NCBI RefSeq assembly: GCF_900099895.1
Contig: NZ_FNDY01000038.1
Coordinates: 1-38,865, forward strand
Direction of reading: 5' to 3'
DNA: 38,865 bases
Source: Paenibacillus naphthalenovorans
Lineage (GTDB): Bacteria > Bacillota > Bacilli > Paenibacillales > NBRC-103111
Positions 7,445 to 15,487 of the stretch are shown here, piece by piece. Made by a program: the position numbers and the translations under genes. Within the stretch, counting starts at the first letter, position 1, and each line of letters begins with the position of its first letter. The notes beneath the pieces are model-generated. The model saw nothing but the letters and a program-made list of their open reading frames with translations. It ran no database searches and was not told where the DNA came from.

Positions 7445-8824
7445 TTGCGAATTGTTTTGCTATCCGGTGGTTCCGGGAAAAGACTCTGGCCGCTCTCCAA
7501 TGAAATCCGATCGAAGATATTTCTTAAGCTGCTGGAATCTCCAGACGGGGTCAAGGAATCCATGATCCAAAGGATTTGCAGACAATTGGAGTCAGCCGGA
7601 TTGCTTCCATACACATCGATCGTTACTCATCAAAGCCAAATTGAAATTACCATAAATCATATTGGCGACCGCGTTCCTATCATTAGCGAACCTCACAAAA
7701 GAGGAACTTTCACGGCAGTCGCTTTAGCCGCAGCTTATTTTCATTCCAAAGTGCATGCCGATGCAGATGAAACCGTCTGTATTATTCCTGTTGATTTATT
7801 CGTTGAGGAGTCCTTTTTCCATATTTTTCATCAGATGCCGCATATCCTCAGCCAATCCCAAGCAGATCTCGCCCTTCTTGGAACCACCCCTACTCACGCC
7901 TCCAGTCAATATGGATACATTGTGCCGAAGATCCAAAACAAGGCGGAATACTATCCCGTTGCCCAATTCGTGGAGAAACCGGATGCAAACCATGCAAGCT
8001 TCCTGATTCAAAAGAACGCTCTATGGAATTGCGGTGTTTTCGCCTTTTCCCTACGGTTTATGCTTTCTTACTTAAGCAGCCGAGGTCTGCCCGTTGAATA
8101 TGAGGAATGGCTTGATCGGTATGAACAATTGCCCGAGCTTAGCTTTGATCATGAAGTTGTGGAAAAAACCGGTCATACGGTAGTGATCCCCTACGGCGGG
8201 ACCTGGAACGATTTGGGCAGCTGGGATACATTAGCGAATCATCTTGGCAGCAGCGTCGTCGGTTTAGGCCAGGTGTCAGATGACTCTGTGAATACCCAAC
8301 TGGTCAATGAGCTCTCCTTTCCCGTTCATGTGATCGATGTATCCGATATTATTGTAGCCGCAAGCGCCGATGGTATTCTTGTCGCCAGTAAAACCAACGC
8401 CAATCGAATCAAGCAGCAAGTCAATAGCATCCTGCGACGGCCTATGTATGATGAAAGAAGATGGGGAACCTGTCGGGTATTGGACTACTCGAAAACAGAA
8501 AAGGAAACGGAAACTCTGATTAAAAAGATCGAGATGCATGCAGGCAAAAATATGAGCTATCATTCTCACCAAAAAAGAAGAGAAGTATGGACCGTCATTT
8601 CCGGATCCGGTGAGCTGATTTTGGAGGGCCGACTCTCCACCATTGAAACCGGCGACGTGATTCAAATCCCCTGCGGGGCCAAACATACAGTGAAGGCCAT
8701 TACGCCGCTCGTATTCATTGAAGTACAGATAGGTAATGATCTTAATGAAGAAGATATCACACGTGTTGCAGTAACCTGGGAGAAGGCCATCGAGTATGGC
8801 AACAAGGGGGAACCTCCCGCATAG
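7445..8824 (+). CDS. Mannose-1-phosphate guanylyltransferase / mannose-6-phosphate isomerase-like protein
   Basis: A 459-residue ManC-type protein. The nucleotidyltransferase domain opens with LSGGSGKRLWPLS, the pyrophosphorylase signature, and contains FVEKPDA and a conserved WNCGVF motif. The C-terminal cupin domain (about residues 360-445) carries SYHSHQKRREVW and GDVIQIP, the metal-binding part of type II mannose-6-phosphate isomerases. It would make GDP-mannose from mannose-1-phosphate. The start is TTG at 7445, seven bases after a perfect AAGGAGG. The 130-bp gap from the upstream transferase holds no gene. It probably supplies activated sugar to the two glycosyltransferases. The product could differ if the transferase domain has another specificity. 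Confidence 0.88.
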   Translation: MRIVLLSGGSGKRLWPLSNEIRSKIFLKLLESPDGVKESMIQRICRQLESAGLLPYTSIVTHQSQIEITINHIGDRVPIISEPHKRGTFTAVALAAAYFHSKVHADADETVCIIPVDLFVEESFFHIFHQMPHILSQSQADLALLGTTPTHASSQYGYIVPKIQNKAEYYPVAQFVEKPDANHASFLIQKNALWNCGVFAFSLRFMLSYLSSRGLPVEYEEWLDRYEQLPELSFDHEVVEKTGHTVVIPYGGTWNDLGSWDTLANHLGSSVVGLGQVSDDSVNTQLVNELSFPVHVIDVSDIIVAASADGILVASKTNANRIKQQVNSILRRPMYDERRWGTCRVLDYSKTEKETETLIKKIEMHAGKNMSYHSHQKRREVWTVISGSGELILEGRLSTIETGDVIQIPCGAKHTVKAITPLVFIEVQIGNDLNEEDITRVAVTWEKAIEYGNKGEPPA

Positions 8825-8880
8825 CCTTCCGGCCCTACAATCTTTTAAGCGAAAGGGAATGGACATCATCAAAGACAGCA

Positions 8881-8925
8881 AAGGGACCGCTCCTCCGTCT
8901 AAAATAGACATCGGGGCGGTCCCTT
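8881..8925. terminator. Hairpin between convergent genes
   Basis: Ten-base perfect arms AAGGGACCGC (8881-8890) and GCGGTCCCTT (8916-8925) with further pairs inside form a strong stem between the plus-strand glycan operon and the minus-strand amidase. T-runs are weak on both sides, but the position fits a bidirectional terminator. The rest of 8825-9029 shows nothing else. Confidence 0.65.
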
Positions 8926-9029
8926 CTCCATTGGTTTAGCCGTACTTCTACAAATTCTCCGCCTTGCAAAACTTTTTCAGTGGCATGCTTACCTTACTCT
9001 GCCCTTATGAATGCATCCCCCCGGGCTGC

Positions 9030-10445
9030 TTATTTAATTTCCCATCGTAATGCAGGGATGGCGGCTTCCTTTTCAAAAGCGGCAGCGAATTGATATAATG
9101 ACGCCTCATCGAAAGGCCTTCCGATGAACTGCATCCCGATCGGTAAGCCCGTCTTTGAAAAACCGCATGGAACCGAAAGGCTGGGCAGTCCCGTCAAATT
9201 GGTTGGTCCTGTTAAGCGGAGAAGGGCGGCACGAACCGGCTCGTCCTGTCCGTTGATCCGGATTTCCTTCTGTCCGATATTCGGAGGCAGGATGGGGAGG
9301 GTTGGCGTAACCAGCACATCCACATGCTCGAAAACATGACGAAAGGACTCCTGAGCGCGACGGCGAATGTCCTGAGCCTTCACGTATTCATACCCCTTGG
9401 CTTCTGCGCTTACCTGCAGCCGTTCCAACACTTCCGGATGATATTTTTCCGCGGAAGAATTGAAGTGCTCTTCGTGAACCGCATAAGCTTCGCTTTGTAT
9501 CGTTTTCAGCTGTGCCCATGACACTTCGGAAAGAACCGGAATATCCACCGTTCGGATTTCTGCGCCCAGGGTTCTCAACAGATTGATGGCGTCGTCTATT
9601 TTGGCGCGGATTTCATCATCAATCAGGTCGTAATAGAAGGTCGATGGAATACCGATCACCTTGCCTCGAATCGGTTCCCCGATATAACGGGTAAAATCTT
9701 CTCCCGCTCGCTCCACCGAAAACGGGTCCTCAGGATCGTAACCGGCCAAGATGCCTAGCAGCTCCGCATTATCCTGAACGGTCCGTGTCATCGGTCCGAT
9801 ATGGTCCAGCGTGTAGGCCAACGGATATACTCCGTGTTTGCTTACTCTCCCAAAGGTAGGCTTCATTCCGACAATCCCGCATGCCGAAGAAGGAATCCGG
9901 ATAGAGCCCCCGGTATCGGTTCCTAAAGCTCCGAAGCAGAGTGCTGAAGCGACGGCCGCACCGGCGCCGCTGCTGGACCCTCCGGTCATTTTGGACGTAT
10001 CATAGGGGTTGCGCACCGGGCCAAAATAAGAAATATCGCCCGTAGGTCCATAGGCAAATTCATGCGTGTTGAGTTTTCCGATCACAATGGCACCGGCCTG
10101 CTTTAGCTTCCGGACCACACTGGCATCCGCATCGGGTATAAAATCTTTGTAAATCGCGGAGCCCATGGTGGTTTTTATGCCTTTGGTATAAATCAGATCC
10201 TTTAATCCGACGGGAATTCCGTGCAGCGGTCCTCTGTATTGACCTGCCGCGATTTCGGCCTCGGCTTGTTCGGCCTGTACAAGCGCCTCCTCCGCCGTTA
10301 CCGTAATGAAAGCATTGAGCACCGGATTGAGGGCATCTATCCTTTTTAGCAATGGGGTGACAATGTCTTTCGGAGATATTTCCTTGCTGCGAAGCTTCTT
10401 CGAAAGCGTCGCGATATCGAGCTTTAACAGATTAGAATCGGACAT
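9030..10445 (-). CDS. Amidase signature family hydrolase
   Basis: A 471-residue amidase from the ATG at 10445, which follows GAGAGGAG by seven bases; an in-frame codon at 10475 is less likely. The Ser-cisSer-Lys triad is visible: Lys82 in GIPVGLKDL, the cis-Ser in GGSSSG (residues 155-160), and the nucleophile Ser181 in TDTGGSIR. Such enzymes hydrolyse amide bonds; relatives include GatA, but there is no gatB or gatC here, so a catabolic role is more likely. It follows the MFS carrier by 72 bp, and both are under the promoter at 11.9 kb. Import and cleavage of the same amide or carbamoyl substrate is the simplest reading. The substrate is not predictable. Confidence 0.88.
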   Translation of the reverse strand: MSDSNLLKLDIATLSKKLRSKEISPKDIVTPLLKRIDALNPVLNAFITVTAEEALVQAEQAEAEIAAGQYRGPLHGIPVGLKDLIYTKGIKTTMGSAIYKDFIPDADASVVRKLKQAGAIVIGKLNTHEFAYGPTGDISYFGPVRNPYDTSKMTGGSSSGAGAAVASALCFGALGTDTGGSIRIPSSACGIVGMKPTFGRVSKHGVYPLAYTLDHIGPMTRTVQDNAELLGILAGYDPEDPFSVERAGEDFTRYIGEPIRGKVIGIPSTFYYDLIDDEIRAKIDDAINLLRTLGAEIRTVDIPVLSEVSWAQLKTIQSEAYAVHEEHFNSSAEKYHPEVLERLQVSAEAKGYEYVKAQDIRRRAQESFRHVFEHVDVLVTPTLPILPPNIGQKEIRINGQDEPVRAALLRLTGPTNLTGLPSLSVPCGFSKTGLPIGMQFIGRPFDEASLYQFAAAFEKEAAIPALRWEIK

Positions 10446-10470
10446 TTGGAATCTCCTCTCACCTTGGATT

Positions 10471-10494
10471 GGCACCCCCTAGTCGGGGGCTGCC
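10471..10494 (-). other. Strong intercistronic hairpin between MFS and amidase genes
   Basis: GGCA-CCCCC arms pair with GGGGG-TGCC around a TAGTC loop with one bulged base. No T-run follows. In an operon such hairpins often mark an mRNA processing or stability point that uncouples expression of neighbouring genes (inference). Confidence 0.5.
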
Positions 10495-10517
10495 TTGGAA
10501 TGTGAAATATTCGTCGA

Positions 10518-11813
10518 TTAAGCTGTTTTTTCCCTTTTGCCGGGTTTCACAAAGATCATGGCCACCATCCCTATTCCTGCTGCAACGGCTGCCGCTACAA
10601 ACATAGCCGTATACCCGCTTGACGCAACCAGTACACCTGTTAACGTAGGAGCGACAATAGTAGCTATATTCGTGATAAAGTGAGTAACTCCTCCAAAGGT
10701 CCCCGCTCGGGTAGGTTCCGTATCGATAATAACGGTCCAATACACGGAATTAGGCAAAAAGTTAAACGCATTCCCGATGGCCATCAGAGCAAGCACGGCC
10801 CCTACACTGTTTACAGTCGGAATCATCATAAAGCAGATCGCCGTAAGAAGAAGGGAAACAACCGCCAAACCGGAACGGGCGATGCGCAAGCTGCCTGTTT
10901 TCCGGCGAAGAGCGTCGGAGATTTTCCCCCCGAGCAATACGGTGACGCAGGCGCCGATCCAAGGGATCATCCCTAAATACCACAAAGAAGATAATTTAAA
11001 ATCAAAGGTGTCCTGCAAATACTTAGGTGTCCAGGTCAAAATCAAGAAATTGACGTATTGGAAGGCGAAATATCCGATGGCGTTCATGACCAACGTCGGA
11101 CTTTTAAAGAAATGATACCATGGGACATGTACCTTCGGTCCTTGATTTACGACCTGCTCGGTTTTCAACAAACCGTCGGTGGACCGGATTTCAGCCAACT
11201 CCTCCTTGGATACTTTCGGATGATCCTCCGGATTGTCGGTAAACATCTTCATCCAAATCACGACCCAAATGATTCCGATGATACCCAAAACGAGGAACAT
11301 CTTTTTCCAGTCCATAATGGAAAGCAATCCGACAGCTACCGGGGCTGTCAGCAAAGCCCCCAGCGGCGAGCCGAGCAATCCGAGCGAAGCGGCAAATCCT
11401 CTTTCTTTGGGAGCGGCCCAGTTGGCCATCGTGCGATTGATGGTAGAAAAAAGCGGCCCCTCGGACAGACCGAACAACACCCGAAACAGAGCAAAGCCGG
11501 CAATGGCGGAACCGCCTAAAAGGGTCATTCCGATATAACCGGCATAAGCGGTCCCAATCTCAAAAACAGACCAAGCCAGCCCCGCCGCAATCCAAACAAA
11601 CTTCGGCCCCTTCTTATCGGCCAGCATCCCGCCGAACAGCGCCCCGATCATGTAACCGTAGCCAAAGTAACCCAGGATTTCACCCCATGACTTTGGATTA
11701 AGACCGAATTCTGCGATAATCGCGGCTTGGGCGTACGAAATCGCTCCACGGTCAATGTAGTTAATAACCGTCATAAATACGATCATGCTAAAAATCAAAT
11801 ACCGGTACTTCAA
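10518..11813 (-). CDS. MFS transporter, anion:cation symporter (hexuronate/organic anion) type
   Basis: A 12-helix major facilitator. The first helix contains FMTVINYIDRG, the form seen in the ACS family that includes ExuT-type hexuronate, glucarate and phthalate carriers. ADKKGPK follows helix 2 and FRVLFGLSEGPLF follows in helix 4. The likely start is TTG at 11813, eight bases after AAGGAG; the GTG at 11822 touches the ribosome binding site and cannot serve. It is the first gene of an operon with the amidase. The upstream region has a sigma-A promoter, a cre site and three copies of a palindrome. An anionic substrate such as a sugar acid or acylated acid is likely; which one is open. Confidence 0.87.
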   Translation of the reverse strand: MKYRYLIFSMIVFMTVINYIDRGAISYAQAAIIAEFGLNPKSWGEILGYFGYGYMIGALFGGMLADKKGPKFVWIAAGLAWSVFEIGTAYAGYIGMTLLGGSAIAGFALFRVLFGLSEGPLFSTINRTMANWAAPKERGFAASLGLLGSPLGALLTAPVAVGLLSIMDWKKMFLVLGIIGIIWVVIWMKMFTDNPEDHPKVSKEELAEIRSTDGLLKTEQVVNQGPKVHVPWYHFFKSPTLVMNAIGYFAFQYVNFLILTWTPKYLQDTFDFKLSSLWYLGMIPWIGACVTVLLGGKISDALRRKTGSLRIARSGLAVVSLLLTAICFMMIPTVNSVGAVLALMAIGNAFNFLPNSVYWTVIIDTEPTRAGTFGGVTHFITNIATIVAPTLTGVLVASSGYTAMFVAAAVAAGIGMVAMIFVKPGKREKTA

Positions 11814-11849
11814 TCCTCTCACTCCTTGTCTTATTAAACAACATTGGTC

Positions 11850-11863
11850 TGCAAACGCTTTCG
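11850..11863. promoter_or_regulatory. Candidate cre (CcpA) site
   Basis: TGCAAACGCTTTCG (minus strand CGAAAGCGTTTGCA) differs at two positions from the TGAAAGCGTTTTCA form of the catabolite responsive element. It lies about 25-35 bp downstream of the predicted start of the MFS-amidase transcript, where CcpA acts as a roadblock. Confidence 0.6.
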
Positions 11864-11892
11864 ACGTAAGCCCAGTGTCGCTTTACCTTTCA

Positions 11893-11921
11893 TTTATAAC
11901 AAGGCTCTTGGAGTTAAACAA
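11893..11921 (-). promoter_or_regulatory. Predicted sigma-A promoter of the MFS-amidase operon
   Basis: On the minus strand TTGTTT (11921-11916), a 17-bp spacer and TATAAA (11898-11893). The -35 box is imperfect, as expected for an activated promoter. I found no GG-N10-GC (-24/-12) sigma-54 promoter in 11823-12060. Confidence 0.5.
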
Positions 11922-11941
11922 TAGGTTGAAAAACAAATAAC

Positions 11942-11957
11942 TATGCAGCATCGCATA
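11942..11957. promoter_or_regulatory. Third copy of TATGCA-N4-TGCATA palindrome
   Basis: TATGCA-GCAT-CGCATA has the same geometry as the two upstream copies, with one mismatch. It is centred about 64 bp before the predicted start of the MFS transcript, a usual position for an activator. Confidence 0.55.
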
Positions 11958-12020
11958 GTCATTTTAGTAGAAAGCTTATAAATTCAGGATATTTAGCCAT
12001 ATCCATCGCTTCCTTCTTTT

Positions 12021-12058
12021 TATGCATTAATGCATAACCGTATATGCAAAGATGCATA
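12021..12058. promoter_or_regulatory. Tandem TATGCA-N4-TGCATA palindromes
   Basis: Two copies, 12021-12036 (spacer TTAA; part of a perfect 18-bp palindrome) and 12043-12058 (spacer AAGA), have centres 22 bp apart, two helical turns. They start right after the stop codon of the PAS/AAA+ regulator and upstream of the MFS-amidase promoter. They are the best candidates for that regulator's binding sites. Confidence 0.65.
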
Positions 12059-12060
12059 AT

Positions 12061-13743
12061 TCATTGCTTTCCCTTCCACCGACTTAACTTTCTGCTTATC
12101 GTAGATTGATTTACTCCTAACACTTCAGCGATTTTCGTGGTCGAATGATACCGCTTTTGAGCCAATTGCAGCAATTCTTTTTCCAATAATTCAACAGCAT
12201 CCTTTAAGGGCATAATCTGATGAATCTGGATACCTTTATGTTCTCTGACATTGACGTTCACATGGTCAGGCAAATGCTCCTCATGAATCCATTCGTCCTC
12301 CGTTGTGACAAACAGTCTTTCGGTCATATTTTGCAGTTCGCGGACATTTCCCGGCCAAGCGTATTCCTGCATTTTTTTTAAAACGAGCGGATTAAATTTC
12401 TTCTTCAGCCCGTATTTTCGGTTTAACTGGTCTGTGAAATAAAGGATTAAGGGAATAACGTCCTCTTTCCGCTCGCGCAGCGGAGGAATCGCAATGGGAA
12501 CAACATTCAGCTGGTAATACAGATCTTTTCGGAATTGTCCGGACTGTACCTTCTGCTCGATGTCCTGTGCCGTAGCGGAAATGATTCTTACGTTAATCTC
12601 AACGGAAGTGCTCCCTCCCATCCGCGTAATCCTTTTTTCCTGGATGGCTCGAAGCAATTTCACTTGCAGAGCCGGTGGAATTTCATCCACTTCATTCAAA
12701 AATAAGGTTCCTTCATGTGCCATTTCCAAGCAGCCTAGTTTCACTTCCGCCGCACTCTCGTCACCAAACAATTCGGTCTCCAGTAACAGCGGCGGAATGG
12801 CCCCGCAATGAACGGTAATGAACGGTCCTTCATGACGGTGACTCCATTTATGGATATAAGAAGCCAGCACTTCTTTGCCGATTCCCGATTCACCTAACAG
12901 CAGTACGCTTGAATCCACCTTGGCTACCTTTTGCGAGAAAGAAACCACTTTTCTCATCTGTTCGCTCCGGTAGATCATTTCCTTCTCAAATTCCTTCTTG
13001 GAGCGCAGGTCCATAATTTCTTTCCGGTAGCTTTCCGTTAATTGCTTAAGCAATTCAATCTCGGCTTGAAGCTGACTAATCTCCGTAATATCCCTGGAGG
13101 CATTGACAACACGAATAATACGTCCCTCATCATCTTTAATCGGGGTGCCGACTACCTTCAAGCGGCGGCCTGTCTTGGTCGTTTGAATCATCGATACCTG
13201 TTCCTGCTTTTCCAGAACGAGACGGGTAATGGAAGGGTAATACACTCCCTCTCTTTCTAATTCATATACGCTTTTTCCCACCAGTTCTTCTTCCTTGTAG
13301 CCCCATAACGTTTCGCACGCGGAACTAACCCTAAGGGTAATCCCCTGGCCATCAGATACATAAATCACATCATAAGAAATATCAAAAATCGCCTTTAAAT
13401 CGAAATTCAGATTTTTATAAAAATCCAGCTCCTCGACGATCTCCTGTAACTCGGACGCCCGCTGAAAAACCAATACTTCTCCTTCCCCTTGACCCTGTAG
13501 AAAAAAGGGAAAACGCTGAGCGGCAAACGCTTCATCCCCCAGCTTAAATTGCATACTTCTTTTTGGATCGGAAGGCTCCATGCTCAAATCCTGGAGTACA
13601 TCCTGCAAAAATATATCCTTGTCAGACTTAAGTGAAAAGCGATCGGCGGCATAACGATTCATAAGTACAATCCGCTTGTCCCGATCCATAAACATCATGC
13701 CAAACGGCAGCAGATCTAAAGCTTCTTGCTCCAAACCTTTCAC
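12061..13743 (-). CDS. PAS-AAA+-Fis regulator of enhancer-binding-protein type lacking GAFTGA
   Basis: About 560 residues from the GTG at 13743, preceded by AGGGGGGAA; the frame opens at 13764 with that motif inside it. Two PAS-like regions occupy residues 7-90 and 115-225, the second with a clear DITE exit. The AAA+ domain has Walker A GESGIGKE (about 284-291), Walker B TLFLNEVDE (346-354) and the arginine-finger stretch FRKDLYYQLNV. The C-terminal HTH_8/Fis helix-turn-helix contains TTKIAEVLGVNQSTISRKL. Where sigma-54 activators carry GAFTGA, this protein reads FGDESAAEVKLGCLEMA, so the loop that touches sigma-54 is gone. It probably acts at a sigma-A promoter, like TyrR. The neighbouring palindromes suggest it controls the MFS-amidase operon. 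The PAS ligand is unknown. Confidence 0.88.
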   Translation of the reverse strand: MKGLEQEALDLLPFGMMFMDRDKRIVLMNRYAADRFSLKSDKDIFLQDVLQDLSMEPSDPKRSMQFKLGDEAFAAQRFPFFLQGQGEGEVLVFQRASELQEIVEELDFYKNLNFDLKAIFDISYDVIYVSDGQGITLRVSSACETLWGYKEEELVGKSVYELEREGVYYPSITRLVLEKQEQVSMIQTTKTGRRLKVVGTPIKDDEGRIIRVVNASRDITEISQLQAEIELLKQLTESYRKEIMDLRSKKEFEKEMIYRSEQMRKVVSFSQKVAKVDSSVLLLGESGIGKEVLASYIHKWSHRHEGPFITVHCGAIPPLLLETELFGDESAAEVKLGCLEMAHEGTLFLNEVDEIPPALQVKLLRAIQEKRITRMGGSTSVEINVRIISATAQDIEQKVQSGQFRKDLYYQLNVVPIAIPPLRERKEDVIPLILYFTDQLNRKYGLKKKFNPLVLKKMQEYAWPGNVRELQNMTERLFVTTEDEWIHEEHLPDHVNVNVREHKGIQIHQIMPLKDAVELLEKELLQLAQKRYHSTTKIAEVLGVNQSTISRKLSRWKGKQ

Positions 13744-13792
13744 AAGAACTTCCCCCCTAAACACGGCAATCCCTCGTTATATTCATCCCATG

Positions 13793-13828
13793 CAAAGAAA
13801 CAGGCCACCCGCGAGAGTTGGCCTGTTC
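13793..13828 (-). terminator. Intrinsic terminator after uxaC
   Basis: On the minus strand AACAGGCCA and TGGCCTGTT form a perfect nine-pair stem, followed by TCTTTG. It separates uxaC from the regulator gene that follows on the same strand. Confidence 0.85.
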
Positions 13829-13844
13829 AACAGGATAATTCCAT

Positions 13845-15257
13845 TTATGCCTTGATCTTGAAGTTAAAATAGTCCTTGGCATTATTATAGGAAATGCCTT
13901 GAACAATGCTGCCCAGAAGCTCCATATCATTCGGAACCTCTCCATTCTCAACCCATTCGCCAATCAGGTTGCAAACCAATCGTCTAAAGTATTCATGCCT
14001 TGTATAGGACAAGAAGCTTCTGGAGTCGGTAAGCATCCCGACAAAACGGCTCAGCAGTCCGACGTTAGCCAACGTTTTCATCTGCTCGAGCATGCCGTCC
14101 TTCGTATCGTTGAACCACCAGGCGGAGCCCAGCTGCATTTTCCCTGGAATCCCGCCGTTCTGGAAGGCTCCCATTACCGTGGCCAGCACATAATTGTCCT
14201 TAGGGTTCAAAGAGTACAAGATCGTTTTATGCAGGGCGTTTTCTTTGTCCAAAGCATCGAGCAATTTTCCTAACGGATAAGCAAGTGCGCTGTCGTTGAT
14301 GGAATCGAAGCCTGTGTCCGGGCCCAGCTTCTCAAACATCCGCGAGTTGTTGTTTCTTGATGCATTAATGTGGAACTGAGTGGCCCAGCCCAGCTCTGCA
14401 TAAATTTTGCCCAAGAAAATCAATGTATATGTCTTAAACTTTTTTTCTTCCTCTAAGCTAACCGCTCTTCCCTGCAAGGCATAAGCAAAAATCTCTGCCG
14501 CTTCTTCTTTGGTCGTCTCGGCATAAGCTACATAGTCCAACGCATGGTCGGAAACCGTACAGCCCACGCTGTGGAAAAATCTGGCCCTTGCATCGAGAGC
14601 TGCCAAAAATTGATCGTAGCTGGAAATCGGCTGTCCGGTTACTTGCCCAAGCTTCTCAATCCAAGGCACAAACGTAGCCCGGTTGATTTCCAGCCCCTTA
14701 TCCGGCCGGAAAGCAGGCAGTACGGCCACGTCAAAATCGTTCTCTTCCTTCAGTTTGATATGATATTCCAGGGAATCGGTTGGGTCGTCCGTCGTGCAAA
14801 CCACTTTGACATTGGACTTGGTAATCAGATCCCTTGCGCCGAAGCCTTCCCCTTGGAGCAGAGCGTTTACCTTCTCCCAAATCAACGGCGCATTCTTTTC
14901 ATTAATCAAGTCATGGATGCCGAAAAAGCGCCGGAGCTCCAGATGGGACCATTGGAAAAGCGGATTTCCAATCGTCATCGGTACGGTTTTGGCCCACGCC
15001 AGGAATTTATCATAGTCGCTAGCATCGCCGGTAATATACTTCTCTTCTATACCGTTAGCTCTCATAACTCTCCATTTGTAGTGATCTCCGTTCAACCATA
15101 CTTCCGTTATATTTTTAAACGTTTTGTTCTCATATATTTCCTGAGGGCTCAAATGGCAGTGATAGTCGATAATCGGCATTTCTTTTGCATAATGATTGTA
15201 TAAATGGACTGCCGTTTCGTTGTTTAACAAGAAATTTTCATCCAAAAATGTTTTCAT
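13845..15257 (-). CDS. uxaC: Glucuronate isomerase (uronate isomerase)
   Basis: About 470 residues, amidohydrolase superfamily. It interconverts D-glucuronate with D-fructuronate and D-galacturonate with D-tagaturonate, the first step of hexuronate use. Visible signatures are IIDYHCHLSPQEI near residue 30 (metal-binding HxH), CTTDDPTDSLEYH (catalytic Asp region) and VLPAFRPDKGL; GMLTDSRSFLSYTRHEYFRR near the C-terminus is nearly invariant in UxaC. The third codon (ATG, 15257) is the likely start, seven bases after GAGGTGG; the ATG at 15263 is too close. It is transcribed alone, with its own promoter, two LacI-type operator-like sites and a terminator. The matching reductase, dehydratase and aldolase for the classic pathway are not in this window. 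Confidence 0.96.
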   Translation of the reverse strand: MKTFLDENFLLNNETAVHLYNHYAKEMPIIDYHCHLSPQEIYENKTFKNITEVWLNGDHYKWRVMRANGIEEKYITGDASDYDKFLAWAKTVPMTIGNPLFQWSHLELRRFFGIHDLINEKNAPLIWEKVNALLQGEGFGARDLITKSNVKVVCTTDDPTDSLEYHIKLKEENDFDVAVLPAFRPDKGLEINRATFVPWIEKLGQVTGQPISSYDQFLAALDARARFFHSVGCTVSDHALDYVAYAETTKEEAAEIFAYALQGRAVSLEEEKKFKTYTLIFLGKIYAELGWATQFHINASRNNNSRMFEKLGPDTGFDSINDSALAYPLGKLLDALDKENALHKTILYSLNPKDNYVLATVMGAFQNGGIPGKMQLGSAWWFNDTKDGMLEQMKTLANVGLLSRFVGMLTDSRSFLSYTRHEYFRRLVCNLIGEWVENGEVPNDMELLGSIVQGISYNNAKDYFNFKIKA

Positions 15258-15288
15258 AAACATTCCACCTCTGCCCTTTTTAGATTAA

Positions 15289-15302
15289 TGTTCACGTGTG
15301 CT
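15289..15302. promoter_or_regulatory. Operator-like site at the uxaC transcript start
   Basis: TGTTCACGTGTGCT shares its first nine bases with the palindrome at 15343 and overlaps the predicted +1. It is a weaker, half-conserved copy. Confidence 0.45.
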
Positions 15303-15305
15303 TTA

Positions 15306-15334
15306 ATAGTACTTCTTTTATCACGCAATTACAA
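15306..15334 (-). promoter_or_regulatory. Predicted sigma-A promoter of uxaC
   Basis: On the minus strand TTGTAA (15334-15329), a 17-bp spacer and TACTAT (15311-15306). The two TGTTCACG sites bracket this promoter. Confidence 0.6.
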
Positions 15335-15342
15335 TACAAAAT

Positions 15343-15356
15343 TGTTCACGTTAACA
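15343..15356. promoter_or_regulatory. LacI-type operator upstream of uxaC
   Basis: TGTTCACGTTAACA is a near-perfect palindrome with the central CG usual for LacI-family operators, and it resembles TGTTAACGTTAACA-like sites associated with hexuronate regulators in Bacillales. It lies just upstream of the -35 box. No LacI-family gene is in this window. Confidence 0.55.
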
Positions 15357-15418
15357 TTTTTTTCGGGAGATTTCTCTTCGGGCTGCAAATGACTTTAGCT
15401 AAACGGCTTTACCTATGA

Positions 15419-15464
15419 GAAAAAGAGGCCCGGATTCGCTTTTCAATCGCAAACCCGGTCCTCT
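15419..15464 (-). terminator. Intrinsic terminator at the end of the sugar-acid operon
   Basis: On the minus strand an extended stem (AGAGGACCGGGTT-GC with GC-ATCCGGGCCTCT, one or two mismatches) is followed by TTTTTC. It lies about 25 bases after the aldehyde dehydrogenase stop codon and closes the operon that starts near 26.9 kb. Confidence 0.9.
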
Positions 15465-15487
15465 ATTGCTGTACCTATGAGAGCTTT

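Noticed and set aside
11823..12060. Sigma-54 (-24/-12) promoter expected next to an EBP-type regulator
   Set aside because: No GG-N10-GC element with acceptable flanks on the minus strand; the regulator also lacks GAFTGA.
15411..15482. Direct repeat ACCTATGAGA flanking the operon terminator
   Set aside because: Ten bases only, no element between them apart from the terminator; probably chance.
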